This document shows positions 33,545-41,922 of a DNA stretch of 64,000 nt, one piece after another. How positions within the stretch are numbered: position 1 is the stretch's first letter; every line of letters begins with the position of its first letter. The DNA comes from Microbacterium rhizosphaerae (GTDB taxonomy: Bacteria > Actinomycetota > Actinomycetes > Actinomycetales > Microbacteriaceae), in assembly GCF_034120055.1 (NCBI RefSeq), contig NZ_CP139368.1, positions 434,001 to 498,000 on the forward strand. The letters run 5' to 3'. The notes under the pieces are model-generated. The model worked only from the letters and a program-made list of their open reading frames with translations, did not search any database and was not told the DNA's origin. The position numbers and the translations under genes were made by a program.

Positions 33545-34516
33545 TCAGTGGGCGGTGACCACGCCGACGAGGTCGTGCACGATGACGGCCGCGCTGCGCG
33601 CGCCCTGGCCCGCCGCCACGATGAGCTGCTGGGGACCGGGGGCCGCCGCATCCCCCGCACCGTACAGGCCGGGGATGCTCGTGCGGCCCGAGCGGTCGAC
33701 CACGAGATGCCCGTGCTCGTCGCGCGACGCGTCGAGGCCCGCCAGGAACTCCAGTGCGGGCGTCCAGACCGGACGGACGAAGCCGCCCTCGACCGGCACG
33801 ACCGCCCCGCTCGCGAGGCGCACGCCGGTGATCGCGCCGCGGTCGCCCTCGAGGTCGGCGATCGATTCGCGCTCGACACGCACACCGGATGCCGCGAGCT
33901 CCGCTTCGTCGGCGGTATCCACCGTGTCGGCGCCGTTCGTGAAGACCGTGAGGCTGTGCGTCCAGCGGGCGATGAGCCGAGCCCGAGCCGCGAGATCGCC
34001 GGTCTCGCCGATGAGGGCCAGGGGTCGGTCCTGCAGCTCCCACGCGTCGCACGCCGCGCAGCTGAAGACGCTCATGCCGTAGAAACCGCGGATTCCCGGC
34101 ACATCCGGCAGCGTCTCGCGCAGTCCCGTGGCGACGAGCACCGAGCGGGCATGCACGGATGCGGGACCCTTGCGGCCCTCGAGGACCGCGGCGAAGCGCG
34201 CCCCGTCGGCACCGGCGGTCTCCTCGAGCGACGCCACCTTCGTGCGCACCAGGACCTGGACGTTCGGGTACGCGGCGAGCTCCTCGCGCGCGAGGCGGCG
34301 GAGCTCCTGCGGCGGGACTCCGTCGCGTGTGAGGAAGCCGTGCGAGCGGAGGGTCGCCGCGTTGCGGGGGCGGTCGGCATCCACCACCACGACCGTCGCG
34401 CGGGCGCGACCGAGGTTCAGGGCGGCGGAGAGCCCGGCGGGTCCGCCGCCGATGACGAGCACATCGACGACGGGAGTCTCGCCGCTCTCCGCTCCGCCGG
34501 GCGCCGGGTCGGTCAT
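33545..34516 (-). CDS. Thioredoxin-reductase-like FAD/NAD(P) oxidoreductase, end of the sulfur operon
   Basis: The 323-residue two-domain flavoprotein has DVLVIGGGPAGLSAALN at the N-terminus, FSCAACDAWE in the middle and GLYGAGDAAAPGPQQL at the end, all TrxB-family features. The redox pair is spaced C-A-A-C as in thioredoxin reductase. The NAD half-domain lacks the usual GGGNSA motif and reads GETGDLA instead, so the cofactor preference may be altered. The ATG overlaps the fprA stop as ATGA. Its partner is unknown; being last in an assimilatory sulfur operon suggests a redox role there. No terminator was seen in the 29 bp before the convergent NYN gene. Confidence 0.82.
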   Translation of the reverse strand: MTDPAPGGAESGETPVVDVLVIGGGPAGLSAALNLGRARATVVVVDADRPRNAATLRSHGFLTRDGVPPQELRRLAREELAAYPNVQVLVRTKVASLEETAGADGARFAAVLEGRKGPASVHARSVLVATGLRETLPDVPGIRGFYGMSVFSCAACDAWELQDRPLALIGETGDLAARARLIARWTHSLTVFTNGADTVDTADEAELAASGVRVERESIADLEGDRGAITGVRLASGAVVPVEGGFVRPVWTPALEFLAGLDASRDEHGHLVVDRSGRTSIPGLYGAGDAAAPGPQQLIVAAGQGARSAAVIVHDLVGVVTAH

Positions 34517-35886
34517 GAGCCGAGCAGGGAACCGCTGCGCGAGAGCTCGACCTGCTCGTCGCGCGGCACGACCTTCACGCGCTCGCGCGTGTGCTCGTGC
34601 GCAGCGCCGAGCGCGCGCTCGTGGGCATCGAGGGCCAGCCAGCCGTCCCAGGTCGTGTACGCGACGTCGCGCTCGGCCAGCAGATCGAGCACGTCGCCGT
34701 CGACCGTCGGAGCCGTCAGCACGCCGTGCTCGACGTCGGCGACCAGGTGGGCGATCGTCTCCATCGCATCGGACTTCGTGTGACCGATGAGGCCGACCGG
34801 TCCGCGCTTGATCCAGCCGGTCGCGTAGAGCCCGGTCGACACCCGGCCCTCGACGTTCGGGATGACGCCGCGAACGTCGTCGAACGGCGCATCCACGATC
34901 GGCGAGCCGAAGTACCCGACCGCGCGGTAGACCTGCTGCACCGGGATCTCGCGGTACTCGCCGGTTCCGACGACGCCGCTCTCGGTGGGCGTCGTCCGCT
35001 CGAACCGCACCGCCTCGACGCGCTCCGTGCCGACGACCTCGACCGGCGCGTGCCAGAAGTGCAGGTGCAGGCGACGGGACGCGCCGGACGGCCCGCGGTC
35101 CCGCCACGACTGGAACGTGCGCAGCATGACCTTGAGCTGGTTGTTCGTGGCGGCCGCCGCATCCAGCGTCTCGAAATCCTCGTCGGCGAGCACGATGTCG
35201 ACGTCGCGCACCTCGCCGAGCTCGCGCAGCTCGATGGGCGTGAACTTGACGTCGGCCGGGCCGCGGCGTCCGAAGACGTGCACGTCGGTGACGGCCGAGG
35301 CCTCGAGTCCCGCGAGCACGTTGTCCGGGATCTCGGTCGGGCGCAGGTCCACCGCGTGCTTCGCGAGGACGCGGGCGACGTCGAGCGCGACGTTCCCGTT
35401 GCCGATGACGGCGACCGCGGAGGCATCGAGCGGCCACTCGCGCGGGACGTCGGGGTGCCCGTCGTACCAGGCGACGAAGTCCGCGGCACCGTACGAGCCG
35501 GGGAGGTGGATGCCGGGGATGTCGAGCTCCGCATCGCGGATCGCACCGGTGGCGAGGATCACGGCGTCGTAGCGCTCGTGCAGCTCGTCGATCGCGATGT
35601 CGCGGCCGACCTCGACGTTGCCGATGAACCGGGTGGTGCCGGCATCCAGCATCTCGTGCAGCGAGGTGACGATGCCCTTGATGCGCGGGTGGTCGGGCGC
35701 GACGCCGTAGCGGATGAGGCCGTACGGCGCGGGGAGGGACTCGAACAGGTCGATGCGTGCTCCGACAGGCTCAGCAACCGGTCCCTGAGCTTGTCGAAGG
35801 GCGTTCGTGAGGATGTTGCCGGCGTAGATGCCGGCAGGGCCGGCTCCGACGATCGCGACGCGGAGGTGATTCAAAGAGGAGGTCAC
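34513..35886 (-). CDS. fprA: Ferredoxin/flavodoxin-NADP reductase (FprA, adrenodoxin-reductase type)
   Basis: The 457-residue protein matches the FprA family: VAIVGAGPAGIYAGN at the N-terminus, YGLIRYGVAPDH, VIGNGNVALDVAR for NADP, and YATGWIKRGPVGLIGH. It supplies reduced ferredoxin, most likely to the sulfite reductase encoded seven genes upstream. The GTG start overlaps the cobA stop as GTGA. A 12-residue insertion (RQAQGPVAEPVG, residues 31-42) corresponds exactly to a palindromic repeat element at 35761-35800 placed in frame between the first helix and strand. The rest of the fold is intact, so the enzyme is probably functional. Confidence 0.92.
   Translation of the reverse strand: MTSSLNHLRVAIVGAGPAGIYAGNILTNALRQAQGPVAEPVGARIDLFESLPAPYGLIRYGVAPDHPRIKGIVTSLHEMLDAGTTRFIGNVEVGRDIAIDELHERYDAVILATGAIRDAELDIPGIHLPGSYGAADFVAWYDGHPDVPREWPLDASAVAVIGNGNVALDVARVLAKHAVDLRPTEIPDNVLAGLEASAVTDVHVFGRRGPADVKFTPIELRELGEVRDVDIVLADEDFETLDAAAATNNQLKVMLRTFQSWRDRGPSGASRRLHLHFWHAPVEVVGTERVEAVRFERTTPTESGVVGTGEYREIPVQQVYRAVGYFGSPIVDAPFDDVRGVIPNVEGRVSTGLYATGWIKRGPVGLIGHTKSDAMETIAHLVADVEHGVLTAPTVDGDVLDLLAERDVAYTTWDGWLALDAHERALGAAHEHTRERVKVVPRDEQVELSRSGSLLGS
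35761..35800 (-). repeat. REP-like palindromic element inserted in fprA
   Basis: CGACAGGCTCAG on one arm and CTGAGCTTGTCG on the other form an imperfect inverted repeat around ACCGG. It encodes residues 31-42 of FprA without breaking the frame. Related sequences lie at 37579, 40818 and 60825. Confidence 0.85.
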
Positions 35887-36656
35887 AGCGAGGCGGCCTT
35901 TCTGTCTTCGGTTTCGAGAGCTTCTGCGTACAGGCTGAGCGACACGACGTCGCCGGCGACGACGACGGCGGGCGAGCGCACGCCGCGGAGCGCGGCCTGG
36001 TGCGCGATGGTGGCGAGCGTTCCGACGGTGACCCGCTGGCCGGGGCCGAACCCGTCTTCGACGATCGCGACGGGGCAGTCGGCCCCGCGCTCGCCGCGGG
36101 CCAGGGTCATGGCCGCGTGCGCGAGGGTGCCGATGCCCATGAGCAGGACCACCGTGTGATCGCGGCCGCCGCCGAGCTGCTGGATCTGGTCGTGGGCGGT
36201 GACGACGGTGAAGGCCGTCGCGACGCCGCGGTGGGTCAGCGGGATGCCGGCGATCGCGGGCACCGAGACGGCTGACGTGACGCCCGAGACGACCTCGACG
36301 TCAACGCCCGCCTCGAGGCAGAACTCGCGCTCCTCGCCGCCGCGGCCGAAGACGTACGGGTCGCCGCCCTTCAGCCGCACGACGTTCTTGCCGTCGCGGG
36401 CGAGGTGCACGAGCAGGGCGTTGATCGCGTCCTGCGGCACGGCGTGGTGCCCCGGGAGCTTGCCCACGTCGACGACCTCGGCCGCGAGCTCCACGCCCTC
36501 GGCGGCGAGCCCGTCGAGGACCGCGCGCGCGCCGAGGCGATCGGCGACGATGACGTCGGCCCGCTCGAGAGCGCGCAGGCCCCGCAGGGTCAGCAGGCCG
36601 GGATCGCCCGGGCCCGCCCCGACGAGCCAGACCTTGCCGGTCGCACGGCGGCTCAT
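35883..36656 (-). CDS. cobA: Uroporphyrinogen-III C-methyltransferase
   Basis: The 257-residue SUMT has the GAGPGDPGLLTL signature at residues 13-24, VVRLKGGDPYVFGRGGEE, the PLTHRGVA loop and a C-terminal AVVVAGDVVSL strand. It methylates uroporphyrinogen III twice to give precorrin-2, the start of siroheme. Siroheme is the cofactor of the sulfite reductase at the operon head. It is the single-domain CobA type without the CysG dehydrogenase half; a chelatase gene at 44643 supplies a later step. The ATG overlaps the ABC permease stop as ATGA. Confidence 0.95.
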   Translation of the reverse strand: MSRRATGKVWLVGAGPGDPGLLTLRGLRALERADVIVADRLGARAVLDGLAAEGVELAAEVVDVGKLPGHHAVPQDAINALLVHLARDGKNVVRLKGGDPYVFGRGGEEREFCLEAGVDVEVVSGVTSAVSVPAIAGIPLTHRGVATAFTVVTAHDQIQQLGGGRDHTVVLLMGIGTLAHAAMTLARGERGADCPVAIVEDGFGPGQRVTVGTLATIAHQAALRGVRSPAVVVAGDVVSLSLYAEALETEDRKAASL

Positions 36657-37621
36657 CGGGCCGTCTCCACGAGCAGGCCCCGGCGGCGCAGCATCCGTCG
36701 CTCGAACGGGGCGAAGACCACGAGCTCCACGAGGATGCCGATGACGAGGATCACCAGGATGGCGGCGAGCACCGACGAGATGTCGGCGAGCTGGCGCGAG
36801 GTGTCGAGCAGCGAGCCCAGACCGAAGCCCATGGTGCCTCCGACGGTGATGATCTCTGCGGCCATGAGCGACCGCCACGCGAACGCCCACCCCTGCTTGA
36901 GGCCGGCGACGTACCCGGGCAGTGCGGCAGGCAGCACGATGAGGGTCGCCAGGCGCAGGTGCCGCGCGCCGAGCACCGTCCCCACCCGCCGCAGCTGCGG
37001 CGGCACCTGGTCGACGCCCGACACGAGGCCGTTCACGATGGACGGGATGGCGCCCATCAGCACGACGAAGTAGGCGGTGGCATCCGTCAGTCCGAACCAC
37101 AGGATCGCGGCGGGGACCCATGCGACGGACGGCAGCACCTGCAGCCCCGAGATGATCGGGCCGACGGCGCGACGGATGGGTCGCACCTCGGCGAGGAGCA
37201 GCCCGACGGGCGTCGCGACGACGATCGAGATGAGGAAGCCCAGGATGCCGCGCTCCAGGCTCGTCACGATCGCGGTGGGCAGTCGGCCCGACGCCCAGGC
37301 GTCGCCGAGGGCGGCCGCGACATCCGCCGGTGAGGGCACGATGTCGGGCCGCGGCTGGGCGATGACGATGTAGAGCTGCCACGCGACGAGCAGCACGACG
37401 ATGAAGAGGATGGGCGGCAGCACGCTCGTGCGGAACCGGCGCCACCCGCTCGGGCGGCGCTCGGCATCCGTCTGCAGGCTGTCGAGGCCGGCGGCGAGGT
37501 CGCGAAGCTCGGTGTCGGTCGGTGCGACGACGCGGACGACCGCCGGGCTCGGGGACGCGCTCGCCCCTGCGGGTGGAGCCTCGACGGGCTCGGCGACGGG
37601 GATGCGGGTTTCAGGCGGCAT
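36653..37621 (-). CDS. Sulfonate/taurine-type ABC transporter permease (SsuC-like)
   Basis: The 322-residue protein has an unusually long polar N-terminus (about 70 residues) before six transmembrane helices starting VLPPILFIVVLLVAWQLYIV. It carries the conserved loop LRRVGTVLGARHLRLATLIVLP and the SLMAAEIITVGG signature of SsuC/TauC/NrtB permeases. The start overlaps the end of the ATPase gene by 11 bp. Its place between cysN and cobA indicates organosulfur uptake for assimilation. Residues 7-14 (IPVAEPVE) come from a degenerate copy of the operon's palindromic repeat. Confidence 0.9.
   Translation of the reverse strand: MPPETRIPVAEPVEAPPAGASASPSPAVVRVVAPTDTELRDLAAGLDSLQTDAERRPSGWRRFRTSVLPPILFIVVLLVAWQLYIVIAQPRPDIVPSPADVAAALGDAWASGRLPTAIVTSLERGILGFLISIVVATPVGLLLAEVRPIRRAVGPIISGLQVLPSVAWVPAAILWFGLTDATAYFVVLMGAIPSIVNGLVSGVDQVPPQLRRVGTVLGARHLRLATLIVLPAALPGYVAGLKQGWAFAWRSLMAAEIITVGGTMGFGLGSLLDTSRQLADISSVLAAILVILVIGILVELVVFAPFERRMLRRRGLLVETAR
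37579..37602 (-). repeat. Degenerate REP-like element in the permease N-terminus
   Basis: CTCGACGGGCTCGGCGACGG resembles the TCGACAGGCTCAGCAACCGG arm found in fprA. It lies in frame in the non-conserved N-terminal tail. It is an older or weaker copy. Confidence 0.5.
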
Positions 37622-38408
37622 TGCGGCGGATCTCCTTGCGCAGCTGCTCGGTGATCTGCTGCTCGAGGACGACGTGGTCGGCTCCTGCGGTGCGCCACTG
37701 GCCGGCGATGCGGCCCGGACGGCTCGAGAGCAGGATGACGCGCTGGCCGAGGCGGGCGGCCTCGCGCACGTTGTGCGTGACGAAGACGATCGTGCGGCCG
37801 GTGGCGCGCCACACCCGCGCGAGCTCCTCGTGCAGGAGGTCGCGCGTGATGGCGTCGAGCGCGGCGAACGGCTCGTCCATCAGGAGCACCGGGCGGTCCT
37901 GGGCGAGGGCGCGAGCCAGCGCGACACGCTGGCGCATGCCGCCGGACAGCTCGTGCGGGCGCTTGTCCGCCGCATCCGTCAGCGAGACGATGTCGAGCAG
38001 CTCCAATGCTCGCTCGCCGCGCTCCGCACGCGGCACGCCCCGCAGGCGCAGCGCGAGCTCGATGTTGCGGCGGGCGGTGAGCCACGGCATGAGGGCCGAG
38101 TCCTGGAACATGAAGGCCGAGCCCTCCGCCGGCGTCTCGATCGTCCCGGCGGTCGGGGCATCGAGGCCCGCGATGAGGTTCAGCAGGGTCGACTTGCCGC
38201 AGCCGGACGCGCCCAGGAGGCAGACGAACTCGCTCGGTGCGATGTCGAGGGAGATGTCGTCGAGCACGACCGGCCCGGCGCCGTAGCGCTTGCCGACGTG
38301 CTGCAGGCGGACGGCCGGCGCCGGAGCGAGCGGCGGCGCGACCGGCGGCGTCGTCATGTCGAAGCTCGGTCCGAGGCGGCGCTCGGGCGCCGGCGATCCG
38401 GAACTCAT
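37611..38408 (-). CDS. Sulfonate/taurine-type ABC transporter ATP-binding protein (SsuB-like)
   Basis: The 265-residue ATPase has Walker A LLGASGCGKSTLL, the Q-loop in FQDSALMPWLT, the signature LSGGMRQRVALARAL and Walker B VLLMDEPFAALD, followed by the H-loop in VFVTHNVREA. The MPWLT after the Q-loop and the general length match SsuB/TauB. The ATG overlaps the stop of the binding-protein gene as ATGA. It energises uptake of sulfonates or another organosulfur compound through the permease downstream. Confidence 0.92.
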   Translation of the reverse strand: MSSGSPAPERRLGPSFDMTTPPVAPPLAPAPAVRLQHVGKRYGAGPVVLDDISLDIAPSEFVCLLGASGCGKSTLLNLIAGLDAPTAGTIETPAEGSAFMFQDSALMPWLTARRNIELALRLRGVPRAERGERALELLDIVSLTDAADKRPHELSGGMRQRVALARALAQDRPVLLMDEPFAALDAITRDLLHEELARVWRATGRTIVFVTHNVREAARLGQRVILLSSRPGRIAGQWRTAGADHVVLEQQITEQLRKEIRRNAA

Positions 38409-39475
38409 TGTTCTCCGAGCCCGTGCGCCGAGACGGTCTTGTCGCCGTCGGCCTTCAGGACCTCGTTGAGCAGCCGCAGGTCGAACAGCCCGTCGACCGA
38501 GCCCCTCTTCTGCGTGCCGGCCCGGAGGCCGTGCTGTACGAGCTGGGTGTAGGTCTGCGCCTGCGGGTCGGCCGAGAACGTCACGTGCTCGAGCGACCGG
38601 CGCAGCACCGCGTCGGACAGCCCCTTGCCGGAATCGGCCTTCAGCTTCTCGTTGATCGCGTTCGCGGCCGTGCTCTTGTTCTCGTTCAGCCACGCGATCG
38701 CGTCGACGTCGCCCTGGACGAGCTGCTTGACGGTCTGCGGATGCTTCGCCAGGAATTCCGCGTTCACCAGCAGCACGGTCGTGGGGAACGCGCCGTTCTT
38801 CCACAGATCGGCCTCGTCGACGAGCACGGTGGCGCCCGCCTCCTCGACCAGGCGCGACACCCACGGCTCCGGCAGCCACGCGCCGTCGATCTTGCCCTGC
38901 CGGAACAGCGCGAGCGTCTGCGCGTTGTCGGTCGGCGTGATCTTGACGTCGCCGCCGCCGGTCGTGTCGGTCTTGAAGCCCCGGCCCGCGAGCCAGTTGC
39001 GCAGCGCGACATCCTGCGTGTTGCCCAGCTGCGGAGTCGCGAGCGTCTTGCCCTTGAGGTCCTCGGGCTTCGTGATGCCGCTCTTGACGACGAGTGCCGC
39101 GCCGCCGGTGGTCGCACCGGCGACGATGCGCACCGAGCGCCCCGCCGACTGGATGTACGAGTTGATCGACGGGTTCGGGCCGATGAACGCCGCGTCGATC
39201 GCGCCGGCGGACAGCGCCTCGATCGTCGCCGGGCCGGCGTTGAACAGCTCGGCCGAGACCTTCGCCGTGATGTCCTTGTCGAAGATCCCCTCCTGCAGCC
39301 CGACGAGCGCCGGTGCGTGGGTCACATTGGCGAAGTAGCCGATGCGGATCTCGGAGGCGGGAGTCCCGCCGGTGAGAGCGGCGGGCGTGCGCGTCGCCGC
39401 ATCTGCGGAGGCGGCGCAGCCGGCAAGCATCATGGCCGCCAGGGCCAGGGTCGTGAACTTCGCGGTCTTCATCAT
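38405..39475 (-). CDS. Aliphatic sulfonate/taurine-binding lipoprotein (SsuA/TauA-like)
   Basis: The 356-residue protein has a short lipoprotein signal with MMLAGC (Cys20). The SsuA-like fold follows, with IRIGYFANVTHAPALVGLQEGIF, AFIGPNPSINSY and WLPEPWVSRL. It captures an organosulfur ligand outside the membrane for the ATPase and permease that follow. The start ATG (39475) lies 57 bp after cysN and is preceded by AGGAGG. The exact ligand (taurine, alkanesulfonate or sulfate ester) is unclear; no desulfonating monooxygenase is in the window. Confidence 0.9.
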   Translation of the reverse strand: MMKTAKFTTLALAAMMLAGCAASADAATRTPAALTGGTPASEIRIGYFANVTHAPALVGLQEGIFDKDITAKVSAELFNAGPATIEALSAGAIDAAFIGPNPSINSYIQSAGRSVRIVAGATTGGAALVVKSGITKPEDLKGKTLATPQLGNTQDVALRNWLAGRGFKTDTTGGGDVKITPTDNAQTLALFRQGKIDGAWLPEPWVSRLVEEAGATVLVDEADLWKNGAFPTTVLLVNAEFLAKHPQTVKQLVQGDVDAIAWLNENKSTAANAINEKLKADSGKGLSDAVLRRSLEHVTFSADPQAQTYTQLVQHGLRAGTQKRGSVDGLFDLRLLNEVLKADGDKTVSAHGLGEQ

Positions 39476-39532
39476 TGCGTTGCGCCTCCTTCGTGATCAG
39501 TGGATGTGACGGTGTTGCGGTATCCGGGCGGT

Positions 39533-40897
39533 TCAGGCCAGGACGGTCCCGGCGGCGAGCGTCGCGCCGTCGGACGGATGGATGACCAGGAACGATCCGC
39601 CCGCGCGCCCCTGCGCGTAGGGCTCGACCGGCAGGTCGGCGGCGACGCGCACGTGCGCCCGGCCGATGTCGTTCACCGAGAGGGATGCCGCGTCCTCGTG
39701 CGCGAGCGCGTCGAGGTCGTAGCGGCTCGTGATCTGCAGCACCGCCTGGACCGTGGAGGTGCCGTGTTTCACCAGCACGCGAGTGCCGGATGCGAGTCCG
39801 CGGGCGTCGAGCTGGAACAGCTCGGCGTCGAACTCACGGGTCGGCGCGGGCGCGGCGTCGGCAGCGGCGATGACCGTGCCGCGGGCGGCATCCACATCGT
39901 CCGCGAGTTCGATCGCGACCGACTGGGGGGCGGATGCCTCGTCCGTCGGCGCTCCGGCCACCCACACACCCGTCACCGTCGTCCGCAGGCCCGTCGGGAG
40001 GACGGTGACCTCGTCACCGACGCGGACACGGCCCGAGGAGACACGGCCGGCGGAGGCGCGGTAGTCGCGGAACTCCTCGGCATCCAGCCCCGGCGCGAGG
40101 GCCCCCTGCGGGCGGATCACCAGCTGCACAGGCAGCCGGAACGGCTCGCGCTCGGTCTCGAGCTGGTCCTCGGCGGGGAGGGTCTCCAGGAGGTCGATGA
40201 GCGAGGGGCCGTCGTACCAGGGGGTCCGCTCCGAGCGGTCGACGATGTTGTCGCCGTCGAGGGCCGAGACGGGCAGCACGTGCAGGTCGTCGATCTGAAG
40301 CTGCGCCCCGACGGCGCGGGCCTGGGCCTCGACGTCCGCGAAGACCTCGGCGGAGAAGTCGACGAGGTCGATCTTGTTCACGGCGATGATGACGTGCGGC
40401 ACGCGCAGCAGCGCGACGACGGCCAGGTGACGTCGGGTCTGCTCGAGCACGCCCTTGCGCGCGTCGACCAGGACGATGACGGCGTCGGCCGTCGCGGAGC
40501 CGGTGACCATGTTGCGGGTGTACTGCACATGTCCGGGGCAGTCGGCGAGGATGAAGCTCCGGCGGTCGGTCGCGAAGTAGCGGTAGGCGACATCGATCGT
40601 GATGCCCTGCTCGCGCTCGGCGCGCAGGCCGTCGGTGAGCAGGGCGAAGTCGAAGCCGGTGCCGTGCGCGAAGCCGCGCTCGGCGGATGTGCGGGCCACC
40701 TGCTCGAGCTGGTCGGCGAGGATGGCCTTCGCGTCGTGCAGCAGGCGGCCGACGAGCGTCGACTTGCCGTCGTCGACCGAGCCGGCGGTCGCGAAGCGGA
40801 AGAGGGTCGTCCCCTCCGGTCGCCGAGACGGTCGAAGCGTGGAGATGTGCGGCCCCTCGACGAGCTCGGGGACCGGATCGATCTGAGCGGTGCTCAT
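39533..40897 (-). CDS. cysN: Sulfate adenylyltransferase subunit 1 (GTPase)
   Basis: The 454-residue protein has the elongation-factor-like GTPase core: P-loop GSVDDGKSTLVGRL, the switch region EQGITIDVAYRYF, DCPGHVQYTRNM and NKIDLVD, then two beta-barrel domains. With CysD it makes adenosine 5'-phosphosulfate. There is no fused APS kinase, consistent with the adjacent APS-type reductase. The ATG shares its A with the cysD stop. Residues 7-27, before the P-loop domain, derive from a copy of the palindromic repeat and are not part of the family alignment. Confidence 0.95.
   Translation of the reverse strand: MSTAQIDPVPELVEGPHISTLRPSRRPEGTTLFRFATAGSVDDGKSTLVGRLLHDAKAILADQLEQVARTSAERGFAHGTGFDFALLTDGLRAEREQGITIDVAYRYFATDRRSFILADCPGHVQYTRNMVTGSATADAVIVLVDARKGVLEQTRRHLAVVALLRVPHVIIAVNKIDLVDFSAEVFADVEAQARAVGAQLQIDDLHVLPVSALDGDNIVDRSERTPWYDGPSLIDLLETLPAEDQLETEREPFRLPVQLVIRPQGALAPGLDAEEFRDYRASAGRVSSGRVRVGDEVTVLPTGLRTTVTGVWVAGAPTDEASAPQSVAIELADDVDAARGTVIAAADAAPAPTREFDAELFQLDARGLASGTRVLVKHGTSTVQAVLQITSRYDLDALAHEDAASLSVNDIGRAHVRVAADLPVEPYAQGRAGGSFLVIHPSDGATLAAGTVLA
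40818..40880 (-). repeat. REP-like inverted pair within the cysN 5' coding region
   Basis: GGTCGCCGAGACGGTCGAAG (40819-40838) and CCTCGACGAGCTCGGGGACC (40856-40875) resemble the two arms of the element in fprA, arranged tail to tail. They encode the unaligned CysN N-terminus. Confidence 0.6.
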
Positions 40898-41922
40898 CAG
40901 AAGTATCCGTCCTTCTTGCGGTCCTCCATGGCGGCCTCGCTGATGCGGTCGTCGGCGCGCGTCGCGCCCCGCTCGGTCAGCGTCGAGACGGCGACCTCGG
41001 CCACGATGTCGGCGGTGGTCGCGGCATCCGATTCGACCGCTCCGGTGCAGCTCATGTCGCCGACCGTGCGGTAGCGGACCGTGCGCTTCTCGACCGTCTC
41101 GTGGGCGAGCGGCTGCGAGACCTCGCCGACCGCGCGCCACATGCCGTCACGGCGGAAGACGTCGCGCTCGTGCGCGAAGTACAGCGGCGGGAGGGCGATG
41201 CCTTCGCGCTCGATGTAGCGCCACACGTCGAGCTCGGTCCAGTTCGAGATCGGGAACGCGCGGACGTGCTGACCCGGGGTGTGGCGGCCGTTGTACAGGC
41301 TCCACAGCTCCGGACGCTGGTTGCGCGGATCCCACTGGCCGAACTCGTCGCGCAGGGAGATGATGCGCTCCTTGGCGCGGGCCTTGTCCTCGTCGCGGCG
41401 GGCGCCGCCGAAGACGGCGTCGTGGCGGCCGGCGGCGATGGCGTCGAGGAGAGGCGTCGTCTGCAGCGGGTTGCGCGTGCCGTCGGCGCGCTCATGCAGG
41501 CGGCCGTCGTCGATGTAGTCCTGCACGCGGGCGACGTCCAGACGGATGCCGAGGCGGGCCACGGTGTCGTCGCGGAACGCGATGACCTCGGGGAAGTTGT
41601 GGCCGGTGTCGACGTGCAGCACCGGGAAGGGAACCTTGCCCGGGAAGAACGCCTTGGTCGCCAGGTGCAGCACGACGACGGAGTCCTTGCCGCCGGAGAA
41701 GAGCAGCACCGGGCGCTCGAACTCGGCGACCACTTCACGGATGATGTGGATCGCCTCGGCCTCGAGCTGGTCGAGGGCATCGAGGCCGCCGGGTGCAGTC
41801 ACAGCATCCCGATCCTGCGCACTGCCGGTGATCCGGCCGAAATCGGGGCTATCGGCCGAATTCGCCCGATATCCGCCGGATTGCCGCCCGGCGGCGGAAA
41901 GGTCGATCGTGTCGGTGCTCAT
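40897..41922 (-). CDS. cysD: Sulfate adenylyltransferase subunit 2
   Basis: The 341-residue protein has the PP-loop motif LLFSGGKDSVVVLHLA, LHVDTGHNFPEVI, GARRDEDKARAKER and a C-terminal RKKDGYF, all CysD hallmarks. It adenylates sulfate at the expense of ATP with CysN driving the reaction. The ATG overlaps the cysH stop as ATGA. The first 50 residues precede the usual CysD start (which aligns near LDALDQLEAEAIHIIREV) and are Ser/Gly/Ala-rich; their DNA contains inverted repeats of GGCCG type. Confidence 0.95.
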   Translation of the reverse strand: MSTDTIDLSAAGRQSGGYRANSADSPDFGRITGSAQDRDAVTAPGGLDALDQLEAEAIHIIREVVAEFERPVLLFSGGKDSVVVLHLATKAFFPGKVPFPVLHVDTGHNFPEVIAFRDDTVARLGIRLDVARVQDYIDDGRLHERADGTRNPLQTTPLLDAIAAGRHDAVFGGARRDEDKARAKERIISLRDEFGQWDPRNQRPELWSLYNGRHTPGQHVRAFPISNWTELDVWRYIEREGIALPPLYFAHERDVFRRDGMWRAVGEVSQPLAHETVEKRTVRYRTVGDMSCTGAVESDAATTADIVAEVAVSTLTERGATRADDRISEAAMEDRKKDGYF

